From Duganella sp. sic0402 (GTDB lineage: Bacteria > Pseudomonadota > Gammaproteobacteria > Burkholderiales > Burkholderiaceae_D), in contig NZ_JAHUWK010000001.1 of assembly GCF_019219065.1 (NCBI RefSeq), positions 1,178,001-1,242,000 of the forward strand: DNA of 64,000 nucleotides, read 5' to 3'. The stretch's first letter is position 1. Each line of letters starts with the position of its first letter. This document shows positions 1 to 8,541 of the stretch, in pieces. Made by a program: the position numbers and the translations under genes. Under the pieces are notes generated by a model. The model saw only the letters and a program-made list of their open reading frames with translations, was not told where the DNA came from and ran no database searches.

Positions 1-621
1 TTCACCGTGCGCGGCATGAACCTGGCCAATCTGCGCAGCGGCGCGCGCGAAGTGGTGGCGGTGTCGGTCGGCGGCGGACAGAATGTGCGCTCGGTGGTGC
101 TGGAACCCGGCCTGAGCGACGCCCAGATCGCACAACGCTTCGACGAGGCGCTGTCGCCGGCTGGCGTGCGCACCCGCATCAATGACGATGGCCAGCTGGA
201 GTTTTCCACGCCGGAGTCGCAATGGACCAATGTACGCGACACCATCGCCGTGCAAGGCGGCGGCATCCGCTTCCCTACCGGCCAGCTGAACCGCGTCAAG
301 GCTGAGGCAGCAAGCGCACAAGTGGAACCAGACACCTGGCAAGTCACTGACGCGGAATCGATCCGTTCCACGCTGGCCCAGGTGGTTGGTGCGCTGGCCA
401 AGGTGGAACAGTCGATTGCTTCGGTGCGCCAGGCGCTGGCGCAGGTGGCGGCGCGCGTGCAAAACGCGGCGCCGGCCGAAAGCGGTGGTGGCATGGCGCA
501 AGTGGCGCAGAATTTTGTCAGCACCACCAAGCAGCCCGGCTACCAGTCGCTGCTGTCGATCACGTCGGCGCTGGCCGGCATCAGCCGCGACCGCGTGCTG
601 TCGCTGCTCAGCCTGCGTTAA
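1..621 (+). CDS. C-terminal part of a flagellin/hook-like hypothetical protein (5' truncated by window edge)
   Basis: The reading frame is open from base 1, so the visible 206 codons are the end of a longer gene; the GTG at base 7 is unlikely to be the true start. The first 110 residues contain a pattern like the flagellin/hook IN module: a Gly-rich strand, then a stretch on finding residues (LSDAQIAQRFDEAL), then a Gly-Val-x-x-Arg-Ile strand ending in DGQLEFSTPE. Residues about 120-160 are Ala/Gln/Val-rich and likely helical or coiled. No signal peptide or membrane segment is visible in this part. The match to the flagellin IN module is by eye and weak. It could belong to a flagellin-like protein or another surface protein. 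The next gene is convergent and starts its stop codon only 7 bases downstream. Confidence 0.4.
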   Translation, partial: FTVRGMNLANLRSGAREVVAVSVGGGQNVRSVVLEPGLSDAQIAQRFDEALSPAGVRTRINDDGQLEFSTPESQWTNVRDTIAVQGGGIRFPTGQLNRVKAEAASAQVEPDTWQVTDAESIRSTLAQVVGALAKVEQSIASVRQALAQVAARVQNAAPAESGGGMAQVAQNFVSTTKQPGYQSLLSITSALAGISRDRVLSLLSLR

Positions 622-627
622 CTCCCT

Positions 628-2754
628 TCAATGCAGCAGTTGCAGGCCGCGCCGCGCCAGCGCGCCGAACTCGTCTGCCGGTAGCGCACCGGCAAACACA
701 TAGCCCTGGGCGTAGTCGCAGTCCATCATCACCAGCAAGCCGCTTTGGGTGGCTGTTTCCACGCCCTCGGCCACCACCCGCAACCCCAGCTTGTGCGCCA
801 TCACGATCAGCGCCTCGCAGATCGCCAGGTCGCCGCTGTCCGACGCCAGATGCTGAATCAGGCTATGATCCAGCTTGAGCTGGTCAATGCCGCAATGCTT
901 GAGGTGCGACAGCGAGGCATAGCCAGCGCCGAAATTGTCCAACGCCACCTGCAACCCCATCTCGCGCAGCTCCCGCAAGCGCTCGGTGGTGCGGGCGGCG
1001 CCGTCCAGCAAGGCGCTTTCGCTAATTTCCAGCATGATGCTACGTGGTGGCAGCCCCAGGCTGGCTGCATGCCGCAGCCACTCGACATACATCGCGGTAT
1101 CGCCGCGCAGTTGCGCCAGCGACTGGTTGACGCTGACCTGAAAACCGGCGCCCAATTCGTCTTGCCAGTGCCTGGCCTGGGCCGAAGCCTGGCGGAACAC
1201 CCAGTCGCCGATCTCCAGCATCAGGCCGCCGGATTCCGCATAGGGCAGGAACGCGGCCGGCGCCAGCAAGCCGCGCTGTGGATGGCGCCAGCGCAACAGC
1301 GCCTCGGCCCGCTCGATCTTGCCGCTGCGCAGGTTGACGATGGGCTGATAGTGCAGCTCGAACTGGCGCTGCTGCAGCGCGCAACGCAAGTCCAGCGTCA
1401 TCTGCTGGCGCAGCTGTGCCGCCAGTTGCAGGTCGTCGGTGAAATAGCTGTAGCGGTTGCCACCGCCCTGCCTGGCGGCGTGCATCGCCTGGCCAGCATT
1501 GCCCAGCAAGGCGTCCGCGTCTGCTGCGTCGTCCGGATACAACGCGATACCGATGCTGGCCGACATTGCCGCCTGTGCCGTCCCCAGCGTAAATGGACGG
1601 TTCAGCATCGCCAGCAAATTCTGCACGATGCGGTCGATGCTGCTCACCTGCTCCAGCCCGCACAGAATCACGCAGAACGCATCCCCGTCCAGCCGCGCCA
1701 CGGCGTCCGAAGTACGCACGCACAAGCCAATCCGGCGCGCCGCCTCCACCAATAGCGCGTCGCCCTGCTGGCGCCCGAGCGTGTCGCTGACTTCCCTGAC
1801 CCCATCCAGGCCGATGCACAGCAGCGCCAGCGGCGCCTCCTCGCGGCGACTCCTCTTCATTTCCTGGGCCACCCGCTCCAGCAGCATGTGGCGGTTGGGC
1901 AGCGTGGTCAGCGCATCGAAATTGGCCTGCTGCCAGATCAGCTTCTCGGTGGCGCGGCTGGTAGTGATGTCGCTGACCAGCGCCAGCGCACCGCGATAGG
2001 CGCCGCTGGCGTCGAAGAGCGGATTGATGGCCAGTGTCGCCCACAGTCCGCTGCCGTCCTTGCGCAAAAACTTGAATTCGTGGCGCTCAGCCTGGCCCTG
2101 CTGATGGCGTGCGATATTGCGTTCGAGGATGGCGCGGCCCTCCTCGTCCATGAAGGCCACCAGCGGCTGCCCCAGCATTTCCTCGATGGCGTAGCCGAGC
2201 ATCTGCGCCATCCGCGGATTGACAAAGCTGGTGCGGGCAGTGGCGTCAATTTCCCAAACGCCCTCGGCGGCGTTATGGACGATGTGGCGAAAGCGCTCCT
2301 CACTGCGTTCCAGCGCGGCCAGCTTGCCCTCAGCCGGCTCCAGCAGCACACGCACGGCCTGCCCACTGCTATCGAGGCTGGCACACAGCGACACCGGCAC
2401 GCCTTGCGGGCCAAGACCGCGCGGCGCCAGCAGTTGCAGATTGCAATGCTCGGGCTGGCCGCTGCTGATGGCACGGCGCAGGAAGCGGTCGAAATCCCCG
2501 TGGAAGCGCGGCGCGATAAACTCGCGCAAGGCAGCGCGTTCGGGATTGGCGCGCGGCAGGGCCAGCAGGTCGGCACCCACCACATTCATCTGCAAGATGG
2601 TGGCATCGAAGGACAGGACGAAATAGCCAACCGGCGCCAACAGGTAGAGCGCGTTGAAATACGCTGGCGCAGGCTCGCCATCCAGGGTGGCATATGGCGC
2701 CGCGTGCCCGGCAAAGGCTGGCAAACCTGGCAATTCGGGAACTATCGTATCCAT
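628..2754 (-). CDS. PAS-PAS-GGDEF-EAL protein with a degenerate GGDEF motif
   Basis: This 708-residue protein is a cytoplasmic c-di-GMP signalling protein. Two PAS-like sensor domains occupy roughly residues 35-140 and 150-270, followed by a GGDEF domain (about 280-430) and an EAL domain (about 450-700). The cyclase signature reads LDGDAF instead of GGDEF, so cyclase activity is unlikely. The EAL domain keeps EALLRW, the Glu of LEISES, the Lys of LKLDHS and AEGVE, but the DDFG loop reads DNFG; the second Asp normally helps hold a metal ion. It may therefore be a weak phosphodiesterase or a sensor. The start is supported by a GAGGGGAG ribosome site directly upstream and an AT-rich TATTATAAA promoter-like stretch. 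No membrane segment or signal peptide is seen, and no obvious operon partner. Confidence 0.9.
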   Translation of the reverse strand: MDTIVPELPGLPAFAGHAAPYATLDGEPAPAYFNALYLLAPVGYFVLSFDATILQMNVVGADLLALPRANPERAALREFIAPRFHGDFDRFLRRAISSGQPEHCNLQLLAPRGLGPQGVPVSLCASLDSSGQAVRVLLEPAEGKLAALERSEERFRHIVHNAAEGVWEIDATARTSFVNPRMAQMLGYAIEEMLGQPLVAFMDEEGRAILERNIARHQQGQAERHEFKFLRKDGSGLWATLAINPLFDASGAYRGALALVSDITTSRATEKLIWQQANFDALTTLPNRHMLLERVAQEMKRSRREEAPLALLCIGLDGVREVSDTLGRQQGDALLVEAARRIGLCVRTSDAVARLDGDAFCVILCGLEQVSSIDRIVQNLLAMLNRPFTLGTAQAAMSASIGIALYPDDAADADALLGNAGQAMHAARQGGGNRYSYFTDDLQLAAQLRQQMTLDLRCALQQRQFELHYQPIVNLRSGKIERAEALLRWRHPQRGLLAPAAFLPYAESGGLMLEIGDWVFRQASAQARHWQDELGAGFQVSVNQSLAQLRGDTAMYVEWLRHAASLGLPPRSIMLEISESALLDGAARTTERLRELREMGLQVALDNFGAGYASLSHLKHCGIDQLKLDHSLIQHLASDSGDLAICEALIVMAHKLGLRVVAEGVETATQSGLLVMMDCDYAQGYVFAGALPADEFGALARRGLQLLH

Positions 2755-2814
2755 ACTCCCCTCTTTTGATGTTTTTATAATAACACCTGAAAAAGGGGAT
2801 GTCGAGTACGGCAG

Positions 2815-3477
2815 CTAGCGTGGATGGTGGGCGCGATTCAACCGTTGTTCCGCGCGCCGTTGCAAGGCTTCAAACAGCAGACTGAGCAGCCAGTAGATGG
2901 CGGCGGCCGCCAGGTACAGCGGCAAAGGCTGGAAGGTGGTGGCGATGACTTCCTTGGTCGACAGCATCAACTCGGTCAAGGTAATAACCGACACCAGCGA
3001 GGTATCTTTGATCAGGCTGATCAGCGTATTGCTCATCGCTGGCACCGCTACCCGCAGCGCCTGTGGCAGCACCACGTAGTACAGCGTGTTCCAATAGCCC
3101 AGGCCCAGGCTATAGCTGGCAGCCCACTGTCCCTTGCTGACCGCGCCGATCGCACCGCGCAGGCTTTCCGACAAAAAAGCGCCGGAGTTCAGGCTCAGCG
3201 CCAGGATGCCGGCCGTCACCGGCGAGAATTCAATGCCTACGCTGGGCAGGCCATAATAAATGACGAACATCTGCACCAGCAGCGGCGTGCCGCGCATCAG
3301 GCTGACATACACATGGGCCGGCCACGCCAGCAGCCGGTACGGCAGCATGCGCAGCACCGCCACCGGGAAGCCGATCAGCAAGCCGCCCAGCATGGCCGCC
3401 AGCGCAAACAGCACCGTATAGCCGGCGCCGCGCAGCATCACCGGCGCGGCCTCGTGCAACAGCTGCAGCCATTCCAT
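2815..3477 (-). CDS. polar amino-acid ABC transporter permease
   Basis: The 220-residue protein is an inner-membrane permease of the HisM/GlnP family. It has about five hydrophobic segments and the family's EAA-type loop near residues 125-150 (region around SYSLGLGYWNTLYYVVLPQA), which contacts the ATPase. Its start codon lies 3 bases after the stop of the binding-protein gene, so the two are one transcription unit. No ATPase gene is adjacent, so the importer must share an ATPase encoded elsewhere or the unit is incomplete. The substrate is probably a polar amino acid such as cystine or glutamate-like compounds, but the sequence does not fix it. Confidence 0.9.
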   Translation of the reverse strand: MEWLQLLHEAAPVMLRGAGYTVLFALAAMLGGLLIGFPVAVLRMLPYRLLAWPAHVYVSLMRGTPLLVQMFVIYYGLPSVGIEFSPVTAGILALSLNSGAFLSESLRGAIGAVSKGQWAASYSLGLGYWNTLYYVVLPQALRVAVPAMSNTLISLIKDTSLVSVITLTELMLSTKEVIATTFQPLPLYLAAAAIYWLLSLLFEALQRRAEQRLNRAHHPR

Positions 3478-3480
3478 CGC

Positions 3481-4266
3481 TTACGGCGCCTTGCTGACGT
3501 CGACGCCAAACCACTTCAGCGAAATCGCCTTCAGGCTGCCGTCGGCGGCAGCCTCGGCCAGCGCCTGGTTGAGCGCCTGCTTGAAGGCCGGATTGCCCTT
3601 CTTGAACGGAATCCCCATGCGCTCGACCGCGCCAACGCGGGCGCCGGCCTTGATCGGCAGTTTGGAAATCTTCAGCAGATAGGCCGACATCAGGCTATCG
3701 TTGAGCGCCGCGTCGATACGGCCGGCTGCCAGGTCAGCCATGGTTTCCGGCGCCGCCGCATAGCTGCGTATCCCGACGCCCGGCACGGCTTTGGCCTGCT
3801 GCTCATACACGCTGCCCTGCCCCACGCCCAGCCTCTTGCCTTTCAGGTCGGCCAGCGTTGTGTAGACGGCGCTGTCGTTGTTGCGCACAATCAGCTGCGG
3901 CATCGAATAGATATACGGCTGGGAAAAGTCGAACGCCTGCTCACGCTTGGGATTGATGCCCACCTGCGAAATGATCACATCGTATTTGTTGGCGGCCAGC
4001 CCGGCCAGGATGCTGGCCCACTCGCTGCTGACGAACTCCACTTTGACGCCCAGCCGGGTAGCCAGCAGTTTGGCGACATCGACATCGTAGCCGGCCAACT
4101 CGCCATTCTTTTCCTTGTAATTGAAGGGCGGATAAGTGCCTTCCAGCGCCACCTTCAGCGTACCGCGCGCCTTGACCGTGGTAAGCAGATCGGCGGCGGC
4201 CGCCGGCGCGGCAGCAGTGACCAGGCAGCATGCGGCCAGCGCCAGCATAAATTCACGTTTGAACAT
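3481..4266 (-). CDS. periplasmic amino-acid-binding protein (SBP family 3)
   Basis: This 261-residue protein has a clear Sec signal peptide (MFKREFMLALAACC... cut near AAAA at about residue 24) and the two-lobe family 3 binding fold. The LKVALEGTYPPFNYKEKNGELAGYD region near residues 37-60 is the family signature, and an IISQVGINPKREQAFDFSQPY stretch follows near residues 115-135 and is equally typical. It captures an amino acid in the periplasm and hands it to the permease encoded directly downstream (3-base gap). FliY/cystine-binding and lysine/arginine/ornithine-binding proteins are the nearest familiar relatives; ligand identity cannot be settled by eye. Confidence 0.92.
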   Translation of the reverse strand: MFKREFMLALAACCLVTAAAPAAAADLLTTVKARGTLKVALEGTYPPFNYKEKNGELAGYDVDVAKLLATRLGVKVEFVSSEWASILAGLAANKYDVIISQVGINPKREQAFDFSQPYIYSMPQLIVRNNDSAVYTTLADLKGKRLGVGQGSVYEQQAKAVPGVGIRSYAAAPETMADLAAGRIDAALNDSLMSAYLLKISKLPIKAGARVGAVERMGIPFKKGNPAFKQALNQALAEAAADGSLKAISLKWFGVDVSKAP

Positions 4267-4289
4267 GGAATTCCTTTAATGGCGGGCGC

Positions 4290-4700
4290 TTACCAGGCGC
4301 CCATGCGACGACGCAAGCCAAAGTGATGGCCCACGACCAGGATGGAACTGGCGATCAGGCCGCTCAGTCCTATCATCAACTGTACCAGCTTATCATCCGG
4401 CAGCACCCACATGCGCCCCGGCGGCGCTTCGTTCACGCGCGCGGCCGCCATGATCAGCGGCGCCACCCATTCCGCCTCTTCGGTCACATCGAGCACCAGA
4501 TGGCCGTCCTGCGTGGTCTGCAGATAAATCTCGCCGCCCTCGGCCAGCGTGAAGCAGACGCCGTAGCCGGTTTCGTGCTTACCGATATGCTGTTGCAGCG
4601 CCTGGTTATATTCCTCGATCCACAGCTCGACATCGGCCGGCGTTTCCAAATGGCTCCAAGGCACCGGCCGAAAGCGTGGCGGCTCGTTATTGTCTTGCAT
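4290..4700 (-). CDS. hypothetical protein with one C-terminal hydrophobic segment
   Basis: I do not recognise a family for this 136-residue protein. It begins with a soluble, acidic region (residues 1-95, including a PPRFRPVPWSHLETPADVELW stretch) and ends with a single hydrophobic segment near residues 105-125 followed by a short basic tail (HHFGLRRRMGAW). This arrangement would suit a tail-anchored or inner-membrane-associated protein. It lies between the amino-acid-binding protein gene and the M15-type peptidase gene on the same strand, with only 23 bases before the former, so it may be co-transcribed with either. Codon use resembles the neighbours, which supports it being a real gene. Confidence 0.65.
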   Translation of the reverse strand: MQDNNEPPRFRPVPWSHLETPADVELWIEEYNQALQQHIGKHETGYGVCFTLAEGGEIYLQTTQDGHLVLDVTEEAEWVAPLIMAAARVNEAPPGRMWVLPDDKLVQLMIGLSGLIASSILVVGHHFGLRRRMGAW

Positions 4701-4746
4701 ATTATTCCTGAAGCGTTAGCAAGCCGCCAGTGTAGCCGATCCGGGG

Positions 4747-5466
4747 TCAACCCTTCCAGGTGCGCTGCAAGCCGGTGTCGGCGTGTATCCAGCCGCCCTT
4801 CGGTCCGGAGCGGTAATAGAAACCGACACCGCCCTGGCGGAAGCTCTTGACCAGTCCGCCCAGAACTTCGGCATTCAGGTTGGCGAGGCGGATATCCGCC
4901 GCCCGCCCCACCATGTGCAGCGACTGCCGCGCCGCCGGCACGCCCGCCTCGCGCAACTTGGCGTTGGACGCCGGAGTGCGGTAACCGGACAGGATTTCCA
5001 CCGGCGAGTCGATGCCGTAACGCTGTACAAACGCCTGCGTGCCCCACAGCGTTTCAAATAGCTTGGGGTCGATATTGCGGGTTTCGTTGCCGCCGTTGAC
5101 GTCGCGCATCAGATGACACAAGTCCTGGTAGGCCGAATCGATGATCTCGCCATCACGCCAGTACAGCAGCTTGGCGCGTTCCTTGCTGGCCGGGCGTATC
5201 ACTTCGATGGTACGCGGGCGCAGCCAGAACTCCAGGTCCAGCGCCTGGGCGTCGAAAATATCGGGCGGCGGTTCCATCATGCTACTGCCGGATGGCGCCG
5301 ACTGCTCCGACGCACGCGCCATCTGCTTGACGGGCTTGGGCGTGGACGTGGTGATATTGCTATGCCGCACCGGCGCACTGGAAGCGCAGCCGATCAGTGG
5401 CACAGACAAGAAACTGGCGGCGGTCAGTCCGACGCCCCGCTGAATGAAATCTCTGCGCGATGCCAT
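4747..5466 (-). CDS. YcbK-like (DUF882/M15 family) peptidoglycan peptidase, Tat-exported
   Basis: The 239-residue protein begins with a twin-arginine signal (SRRDFIQ, residues 3-9), a hydrophobic stretch and a lipobox-like LIGC ending at Cys27, so it may be a Tat-exported lipoprotein. The C-terminal domain (about 130-235) matches the DUF882/M15A group: GYRTP near residue 161, the zinc-binding SLHMVGRAADI with His183 and Asp191, and WIHAD with His228. These enzymes cut peptide cross-links or stems in peptidoglycan. The start codon follows a short leader, and a good promoter (TTTGTA, 17 bases, TATAGT) lies upstream with a PmrA/QseB-like box just behind its -35. Active-site residues appear intact. 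The exact bond cleaved is unknown. Confidence 0.88.
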   Translation of the reverse strand: MASRRDFIQRGVGLTAASFLSVPLIGCASSAPVRHSNITTSTPKPVKQMARASEQSAPSGSSMMEPPPDIFDAQALDLEFWLRPRTIEVIRPASKERAKLLYWRDGEIIDSAYQDLCHLMRDVNGGNETRNIDPKLFETLWGTQAFVQRYGIDSPVEILSGYRTPASNAKLREAGVPAARQSLHMVGRAADIRLANLNAEVLGGLVKSFRQGGVGFYYRSGPKGGWIHADTGLQRTWKG

Positions 5467-5493
5467 AGGCTATCCATGAAAAGCAATGTTGAC

Positions 5494-5522
5494 ACTATAG
5501 CCCATGCAGAGGGAAGTACAAA
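5494..5522 (-). promoter_or_regulatory. sigma-70-type promoter of the M15 peptidase gene
   Basis: Read on the minus strand, TTTGTA (5522-5517) and TATAGT (5499-5494) are separated by 17 bases. The predicted start of transcription falls near 5487, about 20 bases before the ATG at 5466. Confidence 0.6.
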
Positions 5523-5526
5523 CAGG

Positions 5527-5543
5527 CTTAACTTACGCTTAAG
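5527..5543. promoter_or_regulatory. PmrA/QseB-like box (CTTAAC-N5-CTTAAG)
   Basis: Two CTTAA-type hexamers are separated by exactly 5 bases, the layout known for OmpR-family regulators of the PmrA/QseB group. The box sits 4 bases upstream of the -35 element of the leftward M15 peptidase promoter, a position that suits an activator. It could also act on the rightward TonB-like gene. Assignment to a particular regulator is inferred. Confidence 0.5.
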
Positions 5544-5644
5544 AAATGATACAGCTGCGTGAGTGACTCAAATATTGCGTATCAGAAACTAAAGATGCCA
5601 CATAGTTATACGAATTATTGATGGCTGGCATTCGAACAATAAAG

Positions 5645-5673
5645 TAGGCATATATGGTGCGTCGCAGTATAGT
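5645..5673 (+). promoter_or_regulatory. candidate promoter of the TonB-like gene
   Basis: TAGGCA (5645-5650) and TATAGT (5668-5673) are separated by 17 bases, giving a leader of about 45 bases before the ATG at 5725. The -35 is a partial match, the -10 a good one. Confidence 0.4.
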
Positions 5674-5724
5674 TCAGCTGTACCCAATAAGTTGTCCCGT
5701 CGAACTAATTAACTGGAGCCTACC

Positions 5725-6069
5725 ATGATCACCATTATCCGTTCTGTTATCGCCCTCGGCCTGATCGCCCTGTCGACCATCAACCCAGCCAGCGCAGCTG
5801 CCGCTGACACCCGTCTGGCTAGCGGCGAGTGCGATGCCCCATCGTACCGCAACACCTGGCAAGACGACGAACTGCAAGGCAATGTCAAACTGGCCGTGCT
5901 GGTTGACGCCAAAGGCAATGTGCAAGAAACCAAAGTCATCTCGTCGAGCGGCCACATCGCCCTGGACAAAGCATCGCTGCGCGCCAGCACCGCTTGCAAA
6001 TTCCAGCCAGCCGCCAATGGCGCAGAGCCAGTCTGGGCCCAAGTGCAATACAAATGGGTTCTGAACTAA
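5725..6069 (+). CDS. exported TonB C-terminal-domain protein
   Basis: The 114-residue product has a Sec signal peptide (residues 1-25, ending PASAAA) and then almost only a TonB C-terminal-like fold: GNVKLAVLVDAKGNVQETKV near residues 52-71, and SGHIALDKASLRASTACKF near 75-93. There is no membrane anchor or Pro-rich periplasm-spanning stretch as in true TonB, so it cannot transduce energy alone; standalone proteins of this type are common in betaproteobacteria and their role is unclear. Two cysteines (GEC and TAC) could form a disulfide. The start is supported by a GGAG ribosome site 9 bases upstream. It is a single-gene unit between two divergent or convergent neighbours. Confidence 0.8.
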   Translation: MITIIRSVIALGLIALSTINPASAAAADTRLASGECDAPSYRNTWQDDELQGNVKLAVLVDAKGNVQETKVISSSGHIALDKASLRASTACKFQPAANGAEPVWAQVQYKWVLN

Positions 6070-6076
6070 GTGCGTG

Positions 6077-6898
6077 TCATGCTGCCCACCGCGCCGGCGC
6101 CTGTAGCAAAGCCGAGCGCGGTTCGTCCAGCAGATAACCTTGCACCAGCAACGATACACCTGCGGCCGCGCCCAGTTCGCGCAGAGCCGCTAGGTGTTGC
6201 TCTGTCTCTACCCGCTTGAATACCAACGCCACCTTGGCGGCAGCGCAACGCTGCAGCAACTGATCCAGCCCTTCCCTGTCCTGCAATTCGCGCGCGTCCA
6301 GCTTGAACACATCCGGCCGCAGACGATCCAGCACGCCCAGCGCATCGCGCGGACTATGCACATTCACCGCAAACCGGAAACCGTTGCGGCGATAGTTATC
6401 CGATACATAATTCAACAGCCAGCCCTGCTGCGGCGTCGCCGTCGGCAATTGCAGCACCACCCTGCTCAGCGGCAGCTCCAGCGCATCCAGTATCCGCCGG
6501 AACGCGTGGCCGTGATTGCTGCTGACCGCGCTGAGCAGCCGGTCATGCACATTCAGATACAAATCAGCCTGTGAGTCCGCCGCCTGGCGGAAGAAATTAA
6601 TGGAGTGCAGCATGCGGCACAGACGGTCCAGCTCGATCGATTCATCGTCGCTGGCCGCATGGTCGAGCAGCTTCCACAGCGACAGGCCCTGGTCCTGCGC
6701 CGACACGCTGCGCGCCAGGCCTTCGTAGGCCAGCACCTCACCGCTGTCCAGTTGGCGGATAGGCTGGAACGCGCTGCTCATGGTGCAATTGAAAAACCGC
6801 CCTTGCGCCTTGCCCTCGTGATCGAGCCAGATGCTGGAAGCGGCGCCGGTGGCGTCGGATAGACGCGCCAGGTACTTCTGCAGGATGGGGAATGACAT
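6077..6898 (-). CDS. degenerate EAL-domain protein
   Basis: This 273-residue protein is a stand-alone EAL-type fold without the catalytic residues. The usual EALLR reads YEGLAR (near residue 59), the second-strand Glu is missing (VVLQLP), the DDFG loop is replaced by a VNVHSP stretch, and only the FKLD segment resembles the Lys-containing strand. It therefore should not hydrolyse c-di-GMP and may act by binding a partner or the nucleotide, as known for inactive EAL proteins such as the YdiV type. A short N-terminal region (about 40 residues) precedes the domain. The start ATG is supported by GAGGA upstream. It is convergent with the TonB-like gene, with 7 bases between stops. Confidence 0.82.
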   Translation of the reverse strand: MSFPILQKYLARLSDATGAASSIWLDHEGKAQGRFFNCTMSSAFQPIRQLDSGEVLAYEGLARSVSAQDQGLSLWKLLDHAASDDESIELDRLCRMLHSINFFRQAADSQADLYLNVHDRLLSAVSSNHGHAFRRILDALELPLSRVVLQLPTATPQQGWLLNYVSDNYRRNGFRFAVNVHSPRDALGVLDRLRPDVFKLDARELQDREGLDQLLQRCAAAKVALVFKRVETEQHLAALRELGAAAGVSLLVQGYLLDEPRSALLQAPARWAA

Positions 6899-7054
6899 GG
6901 AACTCCTCTACGGGCACTAAGAATGTCGACAGCGTATGCCCGTGCGCGGCAAAGCAGAACGAATGCTTTCGCCTATGGATATGCCAAAACATTCCTTCCT
7001 ACACTGGGGTGCGCGCTTTATCGTGAGGTCATCGTTTAACTGTCGCCGTCCACC

Positions 7055-7858
7055 ATGTGCCAACTTCTCGCGATGAGCAGCCATAAACCCGCTGCGGTAG
7101 ATTTTTCCTTTGCCGGCTTTGCCGAACGCGGCGGCCGCACCAGCGACCACAAGGACGGCTGGGGCATCGCCCTGCACACGCCGACCGGCTGCCGCCTGTA
7201 CACCGATTACCTGCCGTCGATCCACTCGCCGCTGGCCGCGCAGTTCAAGCAAAGCCCGATCAAGGCGCGCAGCGTGATCGCGCATATCCGCAAGGCGACG
7301 CAAGGCCGCGTCTCGCTGGAAAACAGCCATCCGTTCACGCGCGAACTGTGGGGCCAGACCTGGTCCTTCGCCCACAACGGCGATCTGAAATTATTCGATC
7401 CGAATCCCAGCCTGTACGCGCCGTGGGGCGACACGGACAGCGAGCGCGCCTTCTGCCACCTGCTGTCCGGCCTGGCGCTGCGTTTTTCCAGCCAGCCGGA
7501 ACGCCACCACCTGTACGCAGCACTGGAAACGCTGGCCGGCGAGATTGCCGGCCACGGCAGCTTCAATTTCATCCTGTCCAACGGCGACCTGCTGTTCGCC
7601 CATTGCAGCACCGACCTGCATGTGGTGGTGCGCGAATATCCGTTCTCGGTGGCGCACCTGATCGACTGCGACCTCAGCATCGATTTCAGCCGCCACAACC
7701 ACCTGGACGACCGCATCGCCGTGATCGCCACCCAGCCGCTGACCTCCAACGAACAATGGACGCAGTTCAAGGCTGGCGAACTGAAGCTGTTCGCCGGTGG
7801 CGTGGAAGTGGGAGCGGCGCCGGAGCAGCGCCAGGAGAATTTGCGGGTGGCTTACTAG
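7055..7858 (+). CDS. class II glutamine amidotransferase (YafJ type)
   Basis: The protein has 267 residues and starts MCQLL, so after removal of Met the nucleophile Cys2 is at the N-terminus, as in Ntn-hydrolase amidotransferases. Further family marks are DGWGIAL (near residue 40), the oxyanion/glutamine-binding IRKAT (near 77) and HNGDL (near 108). It releases ammonia from glutamine for an unidentified acceptor; YafJ-like proteins lack a fused synthase domain, as here. The start is fixed by the need for Cys at position 2. Its stop overlaps the stop of the convergent GNAT gene by 4 bases. Confidence 0.9.
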   Translation: MCQLLAMSSHKPAAVDFSFAGFAERGGRTSDHKDGWGIALHTPTGCRLYTDYLPSIHSPLAAQFKQSPIKARSVIAHIRKATQGRVSLENSHPFTRELWGQTWSFAHNGDLKLFDPNPSLYAPWGDTDSERAFCHLLSGLALRFSSQPERHHLYAALETLAGEIAGHGSFNFILSNGDLLFAHCSTDLHVVVREYPFSVAHLIDCDLSIDFSRHNHLDDRIAVIATQPLTSNEQWTQFKAGELKLFAGGVEVGAAPEQRQENLRVAY

Positions 7859-8385
7859 GCAGTATTACAGTTGCAGAATTTCTTGCGCTTGGGCGCATTG
7901 GGGCAGGTGGCGTCATCATCCAGCTGCTTCCAGAAGAATACCGTCTCCACGCCATACGGCGAGCGCACCAGGCCGGCGTCGATATAGCCGCGCTGGGCGA
8001 AAAATTCCTTGCCGGTCGCCGTACTATGCAGTTGCAGGGCTTTCACGCCCCAGCTACAGGCCTGCTCCTCCACCCGCTTCAGCAAGGCCTTGCCAACACC
8101 GTGACCACGCGCTTCCGGCAGCAGATAACACAGGGCCAGCTTGCCGGCGCCAGTCAGCAAGGCGACGCCGACGACGGCGCCTTCACTGATCGCAACCAGC
8201 GAAAAATTGGTTGGCGAACTGAACCAGTTAGCCACCATCTGCGGAGTTTTATTGCCTAGCCAGGCATCAAGGATGGCGGGATCGTTCTGATGATCCAGTT
8301 CGCAGCATTCCTTGATCGAACGGCGCAATACCGTGCACGCTGCCTCCGCATCTGTTGAAGCAGCAATACGAATTTCAAGACTCAT
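7855..8385 (-). CDS. GNAT-family N-acetyltransferase
   Basis: The 176-residue protein has the GNAT fold. The acetyl-CoA-binding motif A reads YLLPEARGHGVGKALLKRVEE near residues 92-112, with the typical R-G-x-G-x-G/A pattern, preceded by a beta strand ending in a GALA-type GKLALC. The C-terminal end is short and Cys-rich (CPNAPKRKKFCNCN), which is unusual and may bind metal or simply be a variable tail. The substrate is unknown; the ISIRIAA-type N-terminus is common to many small-molecule acetyltransferases. It is convergent with the amidotransferase gene, and a 220-base gap separates it from the sulfate-binding protein gene. Confidence 0.85.
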   Translation of the reverse strand: MSLEIRIAASTDAEAACTVLRRSIKECCELDHQNDPAILDAWLGNKTPQMVANWFSSPTNFSLVAISEGAVVGVALLTGAGKLALCYLLPEARGHGVGKALLKRVEEQACSWGVKALQLHSTATGKEFFAQRGYIDAGLVRSPYGVETVFFWKQLDDDATCPNAPKRKKFCNCNTA

Positions 8386-8541
8386 GTAGGCTCACAAACA
8401 TTACTTTTAGTGCTGGTAACGACTATACACCAAGCTGAGTTAGGCCGTCGGATGCTGCCAGACTAGAGGGTGGCCCCGCATTTGCCCACGAATGTTTTCG
8501 CAAAACCATATACGTTTTATACGTCTACATCTAAGCATATA

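Noticed and set aside
2824..4326. A 500-codon rightward frame opposite the amino-acid importer genes
   Set aside because: Shadow of two genes with clear motifs and signal peptide on the other strand.
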